A stretch of 64,000 bases of DNA. Origin: Pseudomonas chlororaphis. GTDB lineage: Bacteria; Pseudomonadota; Gammaproteobacteria; Pseudomonadales; Pseudomonadaceae. The position numbers and the translations under genes were made by a program. The DNA lies in NCBI RefSeq assembly GCF_003731765.1, contig NZ_MOAL01000004.1, forward strand, positions 992,001 through 1,056,000, in the 5' to 3' direction. The notes under the pieces were generated by a model. That model saw nothing but the letters and a program-made list of their open reading frames with translations, made no database searches and was not told the DNA's origin. How positions within the stretch are numbered: the stretch's first letter is position 1; every line of letters starts with the position of its first letter. Of the stretch, positions 17,659-25,999 are shown in pieces.

Positions 17659-17680
17659 TTATTTTCTGAAAACTGAATAA
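17659..17680. promoter_or_regulatory. Candidate LysR operator between sad and ptrR
   Basis: TTATT and AATAA form an inverted repeat separated by 12 bases in the 102-base divergent gap. AT-rich symmetry at this place is what a LysR dimer site looks like, and PtrR is the obvious ligand. Confidence 0.5.
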
Positions 17681-17713
17681 TACTGAGTCAGTCGTTCACG
17701 TTTGGAGAATGAA

Positions 17714-18595
17714 GTGGATCTGGTCCAGTTGGAAATATTCAAGGCCGTGGCTGAGCACGGCAGCATCAGCGCCGCCGCTGCGCAGATTCATCGGGTGCCC
17801 TCGAACCTGACCACGCGCATCAAGCAACTGGAACAGGACCTCGGCGTGGACCTGTTTATCCGCGAGAAAAGCCGCCTGCGCCTGTCGCCCGCCGGCTGGA
17901 GCTTTCTCGACTACGCCCGGCGCATCCTCGACCTGGTGCAGGAGGCCCGCGCCACGGTGGCCGGCGAAGAGCCCCAGGGGCCATTTTCCCTGGGCTCCCT
18001 GGAAAGCACGGCGGCAGTGCGCATTCCCGGGTTGCTGGCGGCCTATAACCAGCGCTACGCCAAGGTCGAACTGGACCTGACCACCGGGCCCTCCGGCACC
18101 ATGATCGACGGTGTGCTGGCCGGCCGCCTGGCCGCCGCCTTTGTCGACGGTCCGGTGTTGCACCCGGCCCTGGAAGGCGTGCCGGCGTTTGAAGAGGAGA
18201 TGGTCCTGATCGCGCCCCTGCATCACGCGCCGATCCATCGGGCCCGGGAGGTCAATGGCGAGAACATCTACGCCTTTCGCGCCAACTGCTCCTACCGCCA
18301 TCACTTTGAAAGCTGGTTCACCCAGGACGCCTCGGTCCCGGGGAAAATCTTCGAGATGGAGTCCTACCACGGCATGCTCGCCTGCGTTAGTGCTGGCGCC
18401 GGCCTGGCCCTGATGCCCCGCAGCATGCTCGACAGCATGCCTGGCTGCAGCACCGTCAGCGTCTGGCCGCTGTCGGAAGATTTCCGCTACCTGCGCACCT
18501 GGCTGGTCTGGCGCCGCGGCACCGTATCGCAAAGCCTGACCATGTTTGTGCGCCTGCTGGAAGAACGCGGGGTGGTGCCGGAGGCGGGGCCGTGA
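17714..18595 (+). CDS. ptrR: LysR-family regulator, PtrR/YneJ-like
   Basis: About 293 residues from the GTG at 17714, preceded by TTTGGAG at seven bases; upstream codons in frame belong to the ribosome site. The opening [20 protein letters not shown] and the block [17 protein letters not shown] match E. coli YneJ/PtrR, the regulator encoded divergently from sad. It most likely controls sad through the inverted repeat in the shared gap. The PtrR-like identity is drawn from recognised blocks, not from a search. It converges with the CitE-like gene of the catabolic island. Confidence 0.87.
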   Translation: MDLVQLEIFKAVAEHGSISAAAAQIHRVPSNLTTRIKQLEQDLGVDLFIREKSRLRLSPAGWSFLDYARRILDLVQEARATVAGEEPQGPFSLGSLESTAAVRIPGLLAAYNQRYAKVELDLTTGPSGTMIDGVLAGRLAAAFVDGPVLHPALEGVPAFEEEMVLIAPLHHAPIHRAREVNGENIYAFRANCSYRHHFESWFTQDASVPGKIFEMESYHGMLACVSAGAGLALMPRSMLDSMPGCSTVSVWPLSEDFRYLRTWLVWRRGTVSQSLTMFVRLLEERGVVPEAGP

Positions 18596-18604
18596 GGCAG
18601 GTAA

Positions 18605-18629
18605 TAAAACGGGGCGTCGAAACGCCCCG
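18605..18629 (-). terminator. Intrinsic terminator of the leftward catabolic operon
   Basis: Read on the - strand: an 8-base stem, CGGGGCGT with ACGCCCCG (18610-18629), followed by TTTTATTA. It lies 34 bases beyond the CitE-like stop, as expected for the end of the operon. Confidence 0.82.
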
Positions 18630-18662
18630 CAACAACGCCCAGGGTGTCAACCTCAAGCCGGG

Positions 18663-19478
18663 TTAGCGGCCGCGCTGGACAATGCCCTGGGCCCGGGCAA
18701 TCACCGGGGCGTCGACCATCTGCCCGTCCAGGACAAAGACCCCTTCGCCTGAGGCGGCAGCCTCGATGATGCGTCGCGCCCACTGCAGTTCTTCGGCGCT
18801 CGGTTGCAGTGCCTGATGGATGATCGGCACCTGGCTCGGATGGATGCACAGCGCGCCGCCAAACCCCATGTCCCGGGCGAACTGCACGGCACCGAGCAGG
18901 CCGCGGTGGTCGTCGATGTACGGGAATACACCGTCCAGCGCCGGGGCCAGGTTGGCCACGCGGGTGGCCAGCAGCACGGCGTAGCGGGCATGGCTGAGAA
19001 ACGCCTCGGCGGCTCGGCTGCCGCTGCTCAGGTTCAGGTCCAGGCCCAGGTCGAGGCTGCCGAACGACAAACGTTCCACCCCCTCGGCGTCGGCAATCGC
19101 CTGCAGCGCCGCCAGGCCCTTGGCGCTTTCGATGATGGGCCAGACTGCTTTGCCGGTCAGCCACGCGGCGTGCACCTGGGCCGGGCTTTCGGCCTTGGGC
19201 AGCAGGATGCCGCTGACCCCGGCGTGGCGTCGGCACAGCGCCAGGTCGTCGTGGTGAGCCCAGTGCCCCGGGCTGTTGACCCGCACCAGCAGCCGGGCTT
19301 CGGGGTGTCCGCTCAAGTAGCGATCGAGGTTATCGCGGGCTTGCTCCTTGAGGGTTTCCTGTACCGCATCTTCCAGGTCGACGATCACCCGGTCGGCGCC
19401 GCTGGCGAGGGCCTTGGGGATGCGTTCCGGGCGGGTGGCCGGGACAAACAGGGCCGAGCGCACAAGGGTGAGGTTCAT
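18663..19478 (-). CDS. CitE-like CoA-ester lyase, probable citramalyl-CoA lyase
   Basis: About 271 residues from the ATG at 19478. It opens LVRSALFVPATRPERIPKALASGADRVIVDLEDAV, the clear signature of the HpcH/HpaI-CitE lyase family, with the acidic metal ligands in DLEDAV and SFGSLDLGLDL. These enzymes cleave 3-hydroxy-acyl-CoA esters such as malyl-CoA and citramalyl-CoA. Beside a mesaconyl-CoA-type hydratase, the best fit is cleavage of citramalyl-CoA to acetyl-CoA and pyruvate. The start overlaps the hydratase stop by four bases. It is the last gene of the operon and is followed by an intrinsic terminator. Confidence 0.85.
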   Translation of the reverse strand: MNLTLVRSALFVPATRPERIPKALASGADRVIVDLEDAVQETLKEQARDNLDRYLSGHPEARLLVRVNSPGHWAHHDDLALCRRHAGVSGILLPKAESPAQVHAAWLTGKAVWPIIESAKGLAALQAIADAEGVERLSFGSLDLGLDLNLSSGSRAAEAFLSHARYAVLLATRVANLAPALDGVFPYIDDHRGLLGAVQFARDMGFGGALCIHPSQVPIIHQALQPSAEELQWARRIIEAAASGEGVFVLDGQMVDAPVIARAQGIVQRGR

Positions 19479-20320
19479 GCCGAGGCTCCTAGGCTGTATT
19501 CGATCTCGCCGAGCTGTGCGCTGCCGTCCTGGTTCCCGGCCCAGACCTGGGCCTTGCCGGGCTCCATAAGCCGCCCACCGACCTCGAACGGCTGGGGTGA
19601 AATCAACGGGCGCAAGCCCCGGAAACTGAAGCGCCGCACCTGTGCCGTCGGGTGCGCGCGGGTGAAGGCGCGCAGGTTCAGGGTGGCGATCAAGGGGCCG
19701 TGGACCACCAGGCCCGGGTAGCCCTCGACTTCGGTCACATAGGGCCAGTCGTAGTGAATGCGATGGCCGTTGAAGGTCACCGCCGAGTAGCGAAACAGCA
19801 AGGTCGCGTCGGGCTCCACGGCTTCGCGCCATTGGCCGGGCGGCAGCGCCTCGGTGCCGCCGAGCTTGGGCGGGGAGGGCTCGCGGTAGACGATGTCTTG
19901 CTCGTCCTGCAGTGCCAACTGGCCGTCCTGGAAGTACTCATGGCGCAGGGTGACAAACAGCAAGGCGCCGGTGCGTCCGTGTTTTTCCTCGACCTTGATA
20001 ATGGTCGACACGCAGGCCACCTCGGCTTCGACCCGCAGCGGCTGGTAGAACGCCAGGCGGCTGCCGGCCCACATGCGGTTGCGGTTGTCCGCCGGGGGCA
20101 GGAACCCACCGAGGGCCGGGTGGCCGTCGCGGCCCAACTCCCGGGCGGCGACCGGCTCCTGGAAAAATGCCCAGTGCCACAACAGCGGCAAGGCGTCGCC
20201 CGGTTGCGGGGCCACCTCGCCCAGGGTGGCGGCGATGCGCTTGACCAGGTTGAAACTGATGCGGTCCTGGCTCTCCTGGCGGCGGCCAATCCAGGCAGAA
20301 AAATCGACATTGCTCATCAT
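19475..20320 (-). CDS. FAS1-like/MaoC-type hydratase, probable mesaconyl-C4-CoA hydratase
   Basis: About 281 residues, double hot-dog fold. The C-terminal half has the hydratase motif NGHRIHYDWPY and then GYPGLVVHGPL, the usual MaoC catalytic Asp/His arrangement. The N-terminal half matches the FAS1-like dehydratase domain. This family includes mesaconyl-C4-CoA hydratase of the 3-hydroxypropionate bicycle and relatives that hydrate itaconyl-CoA to citramalyl-CoA. AGGAG precedes two tandem ATG codons; I use 20320. It overlaps the lyase gene by four bases, so the hydratase and lyase would be made together. The direction and substrate are inferred. Confidence 0.83.
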   Translation of the reverse strand: MMSNVDFSAWIGRRQESQDRISFNLVKRIAATLGEVAPQPGDALPLLWHWAFFQEPVAARELGRDGHPALGGFLPPADNRNRMWAGSRLAFYQPLRVEAEVACVSTIIKVEEKHGRTGALLFVTLRHEYFQDGQLALQDEQDIVYREPSPPKLGGTEALPPGQWREAVEPDATLLFRYSAVTFNGHRIHYDWPYVTEVEGYPGLVVHGPLIATLNLRAFTRAHPTAQVRRFSFRGLRPLISPQPFEVGGRLMEPGKAQVWAGNQDGSAQLGEIEYSLGASA

Positions 20321-20342
20321 CAACGCTCCTAATCGAGGGGGA

Positions 20343-21287
20343 TCAGATCCGTGCGGTCAGTTCCGGCACCGCATCAAACAAATCCGCCACCAGGCCGTAA
20401 TCGGCCACTTGGAAGATCGGTGCTTCTTCGTCCTTGTTGATCGCCACGATCACCTTGGAGTCCTTCATCCCGGCCAAATGCTGGATCGCCCCGGAAATGC
20501 CGACGGCGATGTACAGCTGTGGCGCGACGATCTTGCCGGTCTGGCCGACCTGCATATCGTTGGGCACAAAGCCTGCGTCGACCGCCGCGCGAGAAGCGCC
20601 GAGCGCTGCGCCCAGCTTGTCAGCCAGGGTGTACAGGTGCTTGAAGTTGTCGCCGTTCTGCAGGCCGCGGCCGCCGGAAACGACGATCCTGGCCGCAGTC
20701 AGTTCTGGGCGGTCGGAGGTGGCCAGCTCTTCACCAACGAAGGACGACGTACCTGGGTTGTGGACAGCTGCAACGGCTTCAATCGCCGCTGAACCACCTT
20801 CAGCCGCCACCGGATCGAAACCGGTGGCGCGTACCGTGATGACCTTCACCGCCGCTGAGGATTGCACGGTGGCGATGGCGTTACCGGCGTAGATCGGGCG
20901 CTTGAAGGTGTCAGCGCTTTGCACCGAGATGATCTCGGAGATCTGGTCAACGTCCAGCTGCGCAGCAACGCGCGGCAGGATGTTTTTACCGTTGGAGGTA
21001 GCGGCAGCCAGGATGTGGCTGTAGCCAGCGCCCCCCGCCTTGCAACCCAGAGCCGCTATCAGAGGGGCGACGTTTTCCGGCAGTTGGTGAGCGTAGGCGG
21101 CGTTATCGGCAACCAGTACTTTGCTCACGCCAGCGATTTTTGCGGCAGCTTCAGCCACGGCACCAGCGCCTTGGCCAGCGACCAGAATGTGGATATCACC
21201 ACCGATTTTAGCGGCAGCGGCCACGGTGTTCAGGGTGGCTGGGGCCAGCACTTTGTTGTCGTGTTCAGCGATTACCAAGACAGTCAT
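20343..21287 (-). CDS. etfA: Electron transfer flavoprotein alpha subunit
   Basis: A 314-residue flavoprotein subunit. The C-terminal FAD-binding domain is clear: [36 protein letters not shown] and [24 protein letters not shown]. It takes electrons from acyl-CoA dehydrogenases and passes them to ETF-ubiquinone oxidoreductase. The ATG at 21287 follows GGAG, 16 bases after etfB. Pseudomonads normally have another etfBA pair with the oxidoreductase elsewhere, so this is probably a dedicated second copy that serves the acyl-CoA dehydrogenase in the same operon. Confidence 0.94.
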   Translation of the reverse strand: MTVLVIAEHDNKVLAPATLNTVAAAAKIGGDIHILVAGQGAGAVAEAAAKIAGVSKVLVADNAAYAHQLPENVAPLIAALGCKAGGAGYSHILAAATSNGKNILPRVAAQLDVDQISEIISVQSADTFKRPIYAGNAIATVQSSAAVKVITVRATGFDPVAAEGGSAAIEAVAAVHNPGTSSFVGEELATSDRPELTAARIVVSGGRGLQNGDNFKHLYTLADKLGAALGASRAAVDAGFVPNDMQVGQTGKIVAPQLYIAVGISGAIQHLAGMKDSKVIVAINKDEEAPIFQVADYGLVADLFDAVPELTARI

Positions 21288-21303
21288 GATCACGCTCTCC
21301 AAT

Positions 21304-22053
21304 TCAAAGCACCTTCGCTTGGTTTTTCAGTTTCTCGACCAGTTCAGCCACCGAGTTGACCTTGATGCCTGCGCTGCGGGCAGCCGGCGCTTCGACGTTC
21401 ACGGTCTTGTGGGTGGAGGCGGTGGAAACGCCCAAAGCATCCGGAGTCAGCACTTCAAGCGGCTTCTTCTTGGCTTTCATGATGTTCGGCAGGGACGCAT
21501 AACGCGGCTCGTTCAAACGCAGGTCGGTGGTCACGATTGCGGGCAGTTTCAGGGAAACCGTCTGCGCGCCGCCGTCGATTTCACGGGTCACGGCAACCTG
21601 GCCGCCACTCACTTCGACGTTCGAAGCAAAGGTGCCCTGGCCGTAACCGGTCAGGGCAGCCAGCATCTGGCCGGTCTGGTTGTTGTCGCTGTCGATGGCT
21701 TGTTTGCCCAGGATCACCAACTGCGGCTGTTCCTTGTCGACCACGGCCTTGAGCAACTTGGCCACAGCCAGGGAGTTCAATTCATCGGCGGATTCGACCA
21801 GGACGGCGCGATCGGCACCCAGGGCCAGGGCGGTCCGCAGTTGTTCTTGAGCCGCTGCAGGACCGATGGACACCACGACAATTTCGGTGGTGATCCCCAG
21901 CTCTTTGAGGCGTACGGCCTCTTCCACGGCGATCTCACAGAACGGGTTCATCGACATCTTGACGTTAGCGAGGTCGACGCCGGAATTGTCCGCCTTGACG
22001 CGAACTTTCACGTTGTAATCGACCACGCGTTTCACAGCTACCAGGGTCTTCAT
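21304..22053 (-). CDS. etfB: Electron transfer flavoprotein beta subunit
   Basis: A 249-residue subunit starting [20 protein letters not shown] at 22053, with the AMP-binding ETF beta fold. The recognition-loop stretch is [16 protein letters not shown] and the C-terminal helical arm is present. It pairs with EtfA to carry electrons from acyl-CoA dehydrogenases. It lies 62 bases after the CoA-transferase gene, a larger gap than most in this operon, so a secondary promoter is possible, although none is obvious. The upstream codons in frame to 22074 lack a ribosome site. Confidence 0.94.
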   Translation of the reverse strand: MKTLVAVKRVVDYNVKVRVKADNSGVDLANVKMSMNPFCEIAVEEAVRLKELGITTEIVVVSIGPAAAQEQLRTALALGADRAVLVESADELNSLAVAKLLKAVVDKEQPQLVILGKQAIDSDNNQTGQMLAALTGYGQGTFASNVEVSGGQVAVTREIDGGAQTVSLKLPAIVTTDLRLNEPRYASLPNIMKAKKKPLEVLTPDALGVSTASTHKTVNVEAPAARSAGIKVNSVAELVEKLKNQAKVL

Positions 22054-22115
22054 GGGGCAGTGTTCTCTCGACAATCTTTAATCGTTGCAGGCGGGTTGCC
22101 TGTTGGCCGGGGCGG

Positions 22116-23318
22116 CTAGATCGCTCCGCTGGCGCGCATTTGCCGGATGCTGTCGGCGGACAGGCCCAGCTCATGCAGGACCTGCTCGGTGTGCTGGCCC
22201 AGGCCTGGCACGGCGTCCATGCGTGGCTGGAAGGCGCTGTTGCTGGCCGGTGGCAGCAGGCTTGGCACCGGGCCGGCGCTGGTCGCGACCTGGCGCCAGC
22301 GCTCGCGGGCCTGCAACTGTGGGTGGTCCCAGACGCCTTGCATGTCATTGACCCGGGCGTTGGCGATCTGCGCCTGATCCAGGCGCTGCATGACCCCGTC
22401 GAAGTCCAGTGTGGAAAAGGCCGCCACGATCAGCTCGCGCAGGGCGTTGCGGTTTTCCACCCGCTTGAAGTTGGCGGCGAAGCGCGGGTCTTGGGCCAAC
22501 GTCGGTTGCAGCAGGACTTTTTCGCAGAACAGCTGCCACTCCCGCTCGTTCTGCAAGCCCAGCATCACCGTGCTGCCGTCGCCGATGGGGAAGGGGCCGT
22601 AGGGGTAAATGGTGGCGTGGGCCGCGCCGGCCCGGGGCGGCGGCGGTGCCCCTTGGTAGGCGTAGTACAGCGGGTAGTTCATCCACTCCACCAGGGCTTC
22701 GAGCATCGACACGTCGAGGTGGCTGCCCACCCCGGTGCGCCCACGCAACAGCAGGGCGGAAAGAATGCCGGTGTAGGCGTACATGCCGGCGGCGATGTCG
22801 GCGATCGAGCAACCGGCCTTGGCCAGGTCTTCGACGCCGGGTCCGCCGGTCACCGATAGAAAGCCGCCCTCGCTCTGGATCAGCAGGTCGTAGGCCTTTT
22901 TCTTCTCGTAGGGCCCGCCGGCGCCGTAGCCGGAAATGTCACACACAATCAGCCGTGGAAAGCGCGCGTGCAGGGCCTCGAACGACAAGCCCATGCGTGC
23001 CGCTGCACCGGGGGCCAGGTTCTGCACCAGCACATCGGCGTCGGCCAGCAGGCGGTCGAGCACCTCGGTGGCGGCGGTCTGCTTGAGGTCCAGGGTCAGG
23101 CTTTCTTTCGAGCGATTGGTCCACACAAAATGCGAGGCCAGGCCGTTGACGCGCTGGTCGTAGCCACGGGCGAAATCGCCGCTGCCGGGGCGCTCGACCT
23201 TGATGACCCGGGCGCCCAGGTCGGCCAGTTGGCGGGTGCAGAAGGGTGCGGCAATGGCGTGTTCCAGGCTGACCACGGTGATGCCGTCGAGGGGGCGTAC
23301 AGGGGAGGGCTGGCTCAT
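22116..23318 (-). CDS. CaiB/BaiF family III CoA-transferase
   Basis: A 400-residue enzyme. It opens LDGITVVSLEHAIAAPFCTRQLADLGARVIKVE, the typical family III start, and has the catalytic aspartate at D174 in SIADIAAGMYAY. Family III enzymes move CoA between acids through a mixed-anhydride intermediate and include succinyl-CoA-dependent itaconate and citramalate transferases. Here it would activate a branched dicarboxylate such as methylsuccinate. It sits between the acyl-CoA dehydrogenase and the ETF genes in the same direction, 66 bases after the former. The family is certain; the acid is inferred. Confidence 0.9.
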   Translation of the reverse strand: MSQPSPVRPLDGITVVSLEHAIAAPFCTRQLADLGARVIKVERPGSGDFARGYDQRVNGLASHFVWTNRSKESLTLDLKQTAATEVLDRLLADADVLVQNLAPGAAARMGLSFEALHARFPRLIVCDISGYGAGGPYEKKKAYDLLIQSEGGFLSVTGGPGVEDLAKAGCSIADIAAGMYAYTGILSALLLRGRTGVGSHLDVSMLEALVEWMNYPLYYAYQGAPPPPRAGAAHATIYPYGPFPIGDGSTVMLGLQNEREWQLFCEKVLLQPTLAQDPRFAANFKRVENRNALRELIVAAFSTLDFDGVMQRLDQAQIANARVNDMQGVWDHPQLQARERWRQVATSAGPVPSLLPPASNSAFQPRMDAVPGLGQHTEQVLHELGLSADSIRQMRASGAI

Positions 23319-23384
23319 GTTTTATCTCTCTTGTCAGGCTGTGCGCAGCAGCGCCGACCAGTGCCGGCGCGGTGGACGACGGGC

Positions 23385-24548
23385 TCAGAAGGAGCGGGGC
23401 AGCTCCAGCAGGTGCTCGGCCACGTAGGACAAAATCAGGTTGGTGGAGATCGGCGCCACTTGGTACAGGCGGGTCTCGCGGAACTTGCGCTCGACGTCGT
23501 ATTCGCAGGCAAAGCCAAAACCGCCGTGGGTCTGCAGGCAGGCGTTGGCCGCCTCCCAGGACGCCTTGGCCGCCAGGTACTTGGCCATGTTGGCGCTGGC
23601 ACCGGCGTTCTGCCCGCTGTCGTATTCCTCGCAGGCACGCCAGCGCATCAGGTCGGCGGCCTCGATTTCGATATGGGCTTCGGCGATGGGGAATTGCACA
23701 CCCTGGTTCTGCCCGATCGGCCGGCCAAACACCACGCGGTCGCGGGCATAGGCGCTGGCTTTTTCGATAAACCAGCGGCCGTCGCCGATGCATTCGGCGG
23801 CAATCAGGGTGCGCTCGGCATTCAGGCCGTCGAGGATGTACCGGAAGCCTTTGCCTTCTTCGCCGATCAGGCTGTTGGCGGGGATCTCCAGGTTGTCGAA
23901 GAACAGCTCGTTGGTCTCGTGGTTGACCATGTTGGCGATGGGCTGCACGGTCAGGCCGTTGCCGATGGCCTCGCGCAGGTCGACCAGGAAGATCGACATG
24001 CCTTCGGATTTTTTGCTGACTTCGGCCAGGGGCGTGGTGCGGGCCAGGAGGATCATCAGGTCGGAATGCTGGACCCGTGAGATCCACACCTTCTGCCCGT
24101 TGATCACGTACTTGTCGCCGCGCTTGACCGCGGTGGTCTTGATTTTGGTGGTGTCGGTGCCTGTGGTGGGTTCGGTGACCCCCATCGATTGCAGGCGCAG
24201 TTCGCCGCTGGCGAGTTTGGGCAGGTAGTAGCTTTTCTGCGCCGCACTGCCGTGGCGCAGCAGCGTGAACATGTTGTACATCTGCCCGTGCACGGTGCCG
24301 GAGTTGCCGCCGCAGCGGTTCACTTCCTCAAGGATCACCGAGGCTTCGGCCAGGCCCAGGCCGGAGCCGCCGTACTCTTCGGGGATCATCGCCGACAACC
24401 AGCCAGCGTCGGTCAGGGCCTTGACGAAGGCCTCGGGAAAGCCCTTTTCTTCGTCGATCCGGCGCCAGTAGGCTGCGTCGAATTCGGCGCACAGGGCACG
24501 CACGCCCTCGCGGATGGCATTGAGTTCTTCTGCGTTGCGATCAGTCAT
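23385..24548 (-). CDS. Acyl-CoA dehydrogenase, possible methylsuccinyl-CoA dehydrogenase
   Basis: A 387-residue flavoenzyme from the ATG at 24548. Family features are MGVTEPTTGTDTTKI for substrate/FAD binding, RDRVVFGRPIGQNQGVQFPIAEA, and QTHGGFGFACEYDVERKFRE. At the usual C-terminal catalytic glutamate position the sequence reads YQVAPISTN, so that residue is missing. A glutamate is present at E245 in NAERTLIA, the helix-G position used by isovaleryl-CoA and long-chain acyl-CoA dehydrogenases. Beside CoA-transferase, ETF, hydratase and lyase genes, it likely oxidises a branched dicarboxylyl-CoA such as methylsuccinyl-CoA. The substrate is inferred. Confidence 0.87.
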   Translation of the reverse strand: MTDRNAEELNAIREGVRALCAEFDAAYWRRIDEEKGFPEAFVKALTDAGWLSAMIPEEYGGSGLGLAEASVILEEVNRCGGNSGTVHGQMYNMFTLLRHGSAAQKSYYLPKLASGELRLQSMGVTEPTTGTDTTKIKTTAVKRGDKYVINGQKVWISRVQHSDLMILLARTTPLAEVSKKSEGMSIFLVDLREAIGNGLTVQPIANMVNHETNELFFDNLEIPANSLIGEEGKGFRYILDGLNAERTLIAAECIGDGRWFIEKASAYARDRVVFGRPIGQNQGVQFPIAEAHIEIEAADLMRWRACEEYDSGQNAGASANMAKYLAAKASWEAANACLQTHGGFGFACEYDVERKFRETRLYQVAPISTNLILSYVAEHLLELPRSF

Positions 24549-24613
24549 TATTGTTTTCCTCAACGAGCCACCCGGGGTCAATCACCCCGGGTGGGCAGGG
24601 GGCAGCGGGGCAA

Positions 24614-25210
24614 TCAGATCGGGGCGAAACCCAGGGCCGCGCGGAAGCGGTTCTTGATGTAGTGACCGTCACGCGGAGGCAGGACCCGTGGCGGGTTTTC
24701 CGCCTTGATCTTGATCGTCGCCAGCTTGACCCCGGCACGACCGGCAAAACGCTCACGCAGCTCATGCACACCCTGCATGTCGCGGATTTCCGCAGTCCAG
24801 CTGAAACCGCACGTGTTGGCCACCTGATCCAGGCTGATGCCGAAACCGGCGTGGCTGACTTGCATGCCGGTTTCACCGAAGTGGCCGTTGTCGAGCACGG
24901 CGATGGTCAGGTTCGCCGGTTTTTGCAGGGCCACCGTGGCCAGGGCGCCGAAGCCCATGAGCAATTCACCGTCGCCGGTGATCACCACCACGCTCTTGTC
25001 CGGCTGGGCATTGGCCAGGCCCAGGCCCACGGTGATCGCGCTGCCCATGGCGGCCCACAGGTAGTAGTTGCCGTCGTGATCGCCGGCGGCCATCACGTCG
25101 TAGGAAGCCGAGCCCAGGCCGGTCACCACCAGCAGGTCTTTGCGGTCGGCCAGCAGGGCCTTGACCACTTCACGGCGGCAGAGGGTGTGGTGAGCGCTTA
25201 CTTGACCCAT
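24614..25210 (-). CDS. Thiamine-diphosphate-binding decarboxylase subunit beta (ComE-like)
   Basis: A 198-residue PP-domain subunit. The thiamine-diphosphate motif runs from GDG at residues 79-81 (ITGDGELLMGF) to N108 (AVLDNGHFGETG). Size and motif fit the beta subunit of split sulfopyruvate or phosphonopyruvate decarboxylase-type enzymes, which turn a 2-oxoacid into an aldehyde and CO2. The start overlaps the alpha gene by 13 bases. Downstream CoA-chemistry genes favour a carboxylic 2-oxoacid (4-methyl-2-oxoglutarate to methylsuccinic semialdehyde) over sulfopyruvate, but this is inference. Confidence 0.83.
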   Translation of the reverse strand: MGQVSAHHTLCRREVVKALLADRKDLLVVTGLGSASYDVMAAGDHDGNYYLWAAMGSAITVGLGLANAQPDKSVVVITGDGELLMGFGALATVALQKPANLTIAVLDNGHFGETGMQVSHAGFGISLDQVANTCGFSWTAEIRDMQGVHELRERFAGRAGVKLATIKIKAENPPRVLPPRDGHYIKNRFRAALGFAPI

Positions 25211-25737
25211 TTCTTTTCTCCAATCAGACGCTGGCCCAGCAACAGGGCGCAGGAGGAATCACCGTTGAATGCCATGGTGGCGGCACCGTGCAGCAGCGGG
25301 GCGACGTCTTTCGGGTCATCGGCGCGCCAGGTCATGACCTTCATCAGGTTCAGCGAGGCTTCGGTAACTTGGCCCATGGGGTTTTGCCAGGCGTTGAACT
25401 CGGCCCAGTCGCCGCGCATGGTCACCACCATCAGCAGCGGGAAGCCGGCGCAGACTTGCAGTGCCAGGGTGTTGATGCAGTTGCCGACGCCGCTGGACTG
25501 CATCAGCAGGGCGCCGCGTTCGCCGCCCAGCCAGGCACCGGCCAGGTAGCCGATGCCTTCTTCTTCAGTGGTCAGGACCACTGCCTTGATGTCCGGGTCT
25601 TCGTAGGCCATGCGAATTGCCGCCGAGTGCCCCGCGTCAGGCACGAACACCAGGTGTTTGACCCCGGCGGATTTGAGGACGTGGAACACATCCTCCTGCC
25701 AATCGATGCCCATGCTGTGTTCAGCTGCTGTTGACAT
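25198..25737 (-). CDS. Thiamine-diphosphate-binding decarboxylase subunit alpha (ComD-like)
   Basis: A 179-residue PYR-domain subunit. The stretch VLTTEEEGIGYLAGAWLGG (about 55-72) supplies the conserved glutamate that activates thiamine diphosphate. It ends in the overlap with the beta gene, so the two are translationally coupled and should form a heteromer like ComDE. It is the first gene after a 262-base gap that separates it from the aminotransferase, and so is probably the promoter-proximal gene of the CoA-module operon. The substrate class is a 2-oxoacid; the exact acid is unknown. Confidence 0.83.
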   Translation of the reverse strand: MSTAAEHSMGIDWQEDVFHVLKSAGVKHLVFVPDAGHSAAIRMAYEDPDIKAVVLTTEEEGIGYLAGAWLGGERGALLMQSSGVGNCINTLALQVCAGFPLLMVVTMRGDWAEFNAWQNPMGQVTEASLNLMKVMTWRADDPKDVAPLLHGAATMAFNGDSSCALLLGQRLIGEKKWVK

Positions 25738-25999
25738 GCCAATCTCCCAAGCCGTGCTGCTTTTGTGTTTTCAGCCATTCTGGGAGGGCGGGGCGCGCAC
25801 GACGACTACCGTTTTTGTCTTTGAGATATGCCCATTTTGTATAGCCCGGCGGTGAACCGGCGAGGCTTCTGGCCGTGGCGATAACGGGGGGGTATGGCTG
25901 GGAGCAATGGCGGCCGCCAGGCAGCAAATGAGGGGTGCACGCCCTCCCTGGCGTGCACTGATCTGGCGGAGGGAAGGCCTTGCGCCAGGCGCCTGCCTG
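25738..25999 (-). promoter_or_regulatory. Intergenic control region upstream of the decarboxylase/CoA operon
   Basis: No gene is seen in these 262 bases. An AT-rich block at 25810-25842 reads, on the - strand, CTATACAAAATGGGCATATC and onward, about 70-100 bases before the alpha-subunit ATG. That is a plausible place for a promoter and regulator site. No convincing -35/-10 pair or terminator was found, so the aminotransferase transcript may also read through. Confidence 0.4.

Noticed and set aside
24614..25737. Sulfopyruvate decarboxylase for cysteate breakdown
   Set aside because: No sulfoacetaldehyde acetyltransferase, sulfite exporter or sulfonate carrier is in the operon; the linked genes handle CoA esters. 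Kept only as an alternative.
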